A stretch of 14,527 nt of DNA, taken from positions 1 to 14,527 of the forward strand of contig CAMCJY010000020.1 in NCBI GenBank assembly GCA_945875225.1, given 5' to 3'. The DNA is from Comamonas sp. lk. GTDB lineage: Bacteria > Pseudomonadota > Gammaproteobacteria > Burkholderiales > Burkholderiaceae_C. Every line of letters begins with the position of its first letter. Positions within the stretch are counted from its first letter, which is position 1. Below, piece after piece: positions 12,885 to 14,527 of this stretch. The translations under genes and the position numbers were made by a program. Under the pieces are notes generated by a model. It searched no databases. It was not told the origin of the DNA and saw only the letters and a list, made by a program, of their open reading frames with translations.

Positions 12885-14051
12885 GTGCTTTTGTCTCTCA
12901 AGGGAAATACCCCCCCTGCCATTTTGGCGCTTGCTGATGGCACCGTATACACCGGCCAATCCATAGGCGCAGCCGGTTCCACCCTGGGTGAGGTGGTTTT
13001 CAATACCTCCATGACCGGTTACCAGGAAATCCTGACCGACCCCAGCTATTGCCAGCAAATCGTGACGCTGACCTATCCGCATATCGGCAACTACGGCACC
13101 AACGAAGAAGACGCGGAATCTGGCCGCGTACACGCTGCCGGATTGGTCATCAAAGACCTGCCCCTGGTCGCTTCCAATTTCCGCAGCACAGCGGACCTGA
13201 GCCGCTATTTGCGCGACCATGGCACCGTGGCCATTGCCAATATCGATACCCGCGCGCTGACCCGCCATTTACGCGAACACGGTGCGCAAAACGGCTGTAT
13301 TTTTGCGCTTGAGGTCGGGCAAGTCGCCGACGAAAAACGGATGGCGCAAGCCGTCCAATCGGCCCGCAGCGCAGCTTCGATGGCAGGTTTAGACCTGGCC
13401 AAAGTGGTGAGCGCCAAAGAAGCCTACACCTGGTCGCAGGCCGAGTGGGCTTTGGGCACCGGCTATGCGCAAGCCGAACCACCTCGCTTCCACGTAGTGG
13501 CCTACGACTTCGGCGTGAAGCGCAATATCTTGCGCATGCTGGCAGCGCGCGGCTGCAAATTGACGGTAGTGCCTGCGCAAACTTCCGCCCAAGTGGTGCA
13601 GGCCTTGCAGCCGGACGGTGTTTTTCTGAGCAACGGTCCCGGCGACCCGCAGCCCTGCGACTACGCGATTGCGGCCTGTGCCGCCTTGATTGAAGCAGGC
13701 TTGCCTACTTTTGGCATTTGCCTAGGCCACCAGATCATGGCGCTGGCCTCAGGGGCGACAACTTTTAAGATGAAGTTCGGGCACCACGGCGCCAACCACC
13801 CGGTCAAAGAGCTGTCCAGCGGGCGCGTCAGCATCACCAGCCAGAACCATGGCTTTGCCGTGGACCCGCACTCTCTGCCCGCAAATTTGCGAGCCACCCA
13901 TATCAGCCTGTTTGACAACACCTTACAAGGCCTGGAGCGTACCGACAAACCGGCGTTTTGTTTCCAGGGGCACCCCGAGGCATCCCCTGGACCGCATGAC
14001 ATTGCCTATTTGTTTGGCCGTTTCATCCGGGAGATGGAGGCGCGCGCGTGA
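12885..14051 (+). CDS. carA: Carbamoyl-phosphate synthase small (glutaminase) subunit
   Basis: CarA hydrolyses glutamine and passes ammonia to CarB, which makes carbamoyl phosphate for arginine and pyrimidine synthesis. The 388-residue product has the N-terminal CarA domain (PPAILALADGTVYTG, EVVFNTSMTGYQEILTDPSY, ANIDTRALTRHLREHG) and a C-terminal class I glutamine amidotransferase domain from about 205. FLSNGPGDP, the nucleophile C279 in GICLGHQIM, and H363 and E365 in QGHPEASPGPHD complete the triad. The Cys-His spacing of 84 equals that of E. coli (C269, H353). GTG 12885 with GGAG upstream gives the familiar MLLSL-type start. Its stop overlaps the next gene by four bases. carB is not in the window. 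Carbamoyl phosphate links this gene to pyrH upstream, but it has its own leader. Confidence 0.96.
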   Translation: MLLSLKGNTPPAILALADGTVYTGQSIGAAGSTLGEVVFNTSMTGYQEILTDPSYCQQIVTLTYPHIGNYGTNEEDAESGRVHAAGLVIKDLPLVASNFRSTADLSRYLRDHGTVAIANIDTRALTRHLREHGAQNGCIFALEVGQVADEKRMAQAVQSARSAASMAGLDLAKVVSAKEAYTWSQAEWALGTGYAQAEPPRFHVVAYDFGVKRNILRMLAARGCKLTVVPAQTSAQVVQALQPDGVFLSNGPGDPQPCDYAIAACAALIEAGLPTFGICLGHQIMALASGATTFKMKFGHHGANHPVKELSSGRVSITSQNHGFAVDPHSLPANLRATHISLFDNTLQGLERTDKPAFCFQGHPEASPGPHDIAYLFGRFIREMEARA

Positions 14052-14527
14052 GCTTTTACGGCGTCACCGACTTGTGGACTTATGTGGTCGGTGCCGTCGG
14101 CATTATTTTGCTGCCCGGTCCAAATTCACTATTTATCTTGTCGGTTGCCACGGTGCGTGGTGTGCGGCCTGCGTACCGGGGCGCGTTTGGGGTATTTTTG
14201 GGCGACATCGTATTGCTGGCGCTCGTCGGTCTGGGCGCGGCGGGCCTGATGCGCAACTACCCCGAACTGTTCATGGTCGTGAAATATGCGGGCGCGGTCT
14301 ACCTGGCCTGGGTCGGCATCCAACTGGTGCGTAGTGCGCTGGCCACTGCGCGGGACCCCGTCGATAAGCCCGTGGGCGAAGCGCAATTGCCGGCCCACCT
14401 GGCCCATCCCTTTCGCCGGGCCTTGCTCATCAGCCTACTCAACCCCAAGGCGATTTTATTTTTGTTGTCCTTTTTCGTGCAGTTCATCGATCCGGCCTAC
14501 CCCGAGCCCTGGGTACCCTTTCTGATT
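14048..14527 (+). CDS. leuE: LeuE-type leucine/amino-acid exporter, LysE/RhtB family (3' end outside window)
   Basis: This is a LysE/RhtB superfamily inner-membrane exporter; E. coli LeuE (YeaS) exports leucine and some related amino acids. The 160 residues present open with YGVTDLWTYVVGA, the LPGPNSLFIL motif typical of the family (about 22-31), and GVFLGD. KYAGAVYLAWVGIQL and RALLISLLNPKAILFLLSFF follow, then VQFIDP. These align from memory along the length of E. coli LeuE (212 residues), so about 50 C-terminal residues are missing. The GTG start at 14048 overlaps the carA stop by four bases (GTGA), implying translational coupling to carA. From memory, some Burkholderiales place such a gene between carA and carB; whether carB follows here cannot be seen. 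Confidence 0.85.
   Translation, partial: MSFYGVTDLWTYVVGAVGIILLPGPNSLFILSVATVRGVRPAYRGAFGVFLGDIVLLALVGLGAAGLMRNYPELFMVVKYAGAVYLAWVGIQLVRSALATARDPVDKPVGEAQLPAHLAHPFRRALLISLLNPKAILFLLSFFVQFIDPAYPEPWVPFLI

Noticed and set aside
1..14527. Mobile elements, CRISPR arrays, prophage or defence genes
   Set aside because: No transposase, integrase, repeat array or defence-like protein was seen on either strand; nearly all bases belong to housekeeping genes.

Overview
The window is a core-genome segment from a Gram-negative bacterium, most likely a betaproteobacterium of the order Burkholderiales, close to Comamonadaceae (Rhodoferax or Limnohabitans-like). This rests on gene order (frr, cdsA, dxr, bamA, skp, lpxD, fabZ, lpxA, lpxB, rnhB, SpoU methyltransferase), on recalled resemblance of the EF-Ts, BamA and CarA sequences to that family, and on moderately GC-rich codon use. 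No database search was possible. All sixteen recognised genes are on the + strand. No mobile element, CRISPR array, tRNA or rRNA gene is visible, and the longest non-coding stretch is 149 bases.

Layout. Positions 1-447 hold the 3' half of rpsB (ribosomal protein S2). A strong intrinsic terminator at 465-493 separates it from tsf (EF-Ts, 532-1455). Then come pyrH (UMP kinase, 1551-2273) and frr (ribosome recycling factor, 2292-2852). The envelope genes follow: cdsA (2953-3798), dxr (3824-5017), bamA (5100-7397), skp (7397-7909), lpxD (7928-8920), fabZ (8917-9366), lpxA (9368-10162) and lpxB (10165-11334). rnhB (11327-11938) and a SpoU-type RNA methyltransferase (11935-12735) close this tightly packed block. 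A leader of about 150 bases with a likely promoter and clear hairpin potential precedes carA (12885-14051). carA overlaps leuE, a LeuE-type amino-acid exporter cut off by the window end.

The genes link translation (S2, EF-Ts, RRF), nucleotide supply (PyrH, CarA) and envelope building. CdsA makes CDP-diacylglycerol for phospholipids and Dxr makes isoprenoid precursors. LpxA, LpxD and LpxB make lipid A intermediates, and FabZ supplies fatty acyl-ACP. BamA and Skp deliver and insert outer-membrane proteins. From lpxD to the methyltransferase, neighbouring genes overlap or lie 1-2 bases apart, which suggests one translationally coupled operon.

The most notable point is an absence. The uppS gene expected between frr and cdsA and the rseP gene expected between dxr and bamA are both missing, replaced by gaps of 100 and 82 bases, while every other member of the cluster is intact. 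Secondary points are a 10-bp perfect inverted repeat before pyrH, a foldable carA leader, and a switch from ATG-only starts in the first half to mostly GTG starts from lpxD onward. I found no evidence of a wholly new system; the region is otherwise an ordinary housekeeping cluster.
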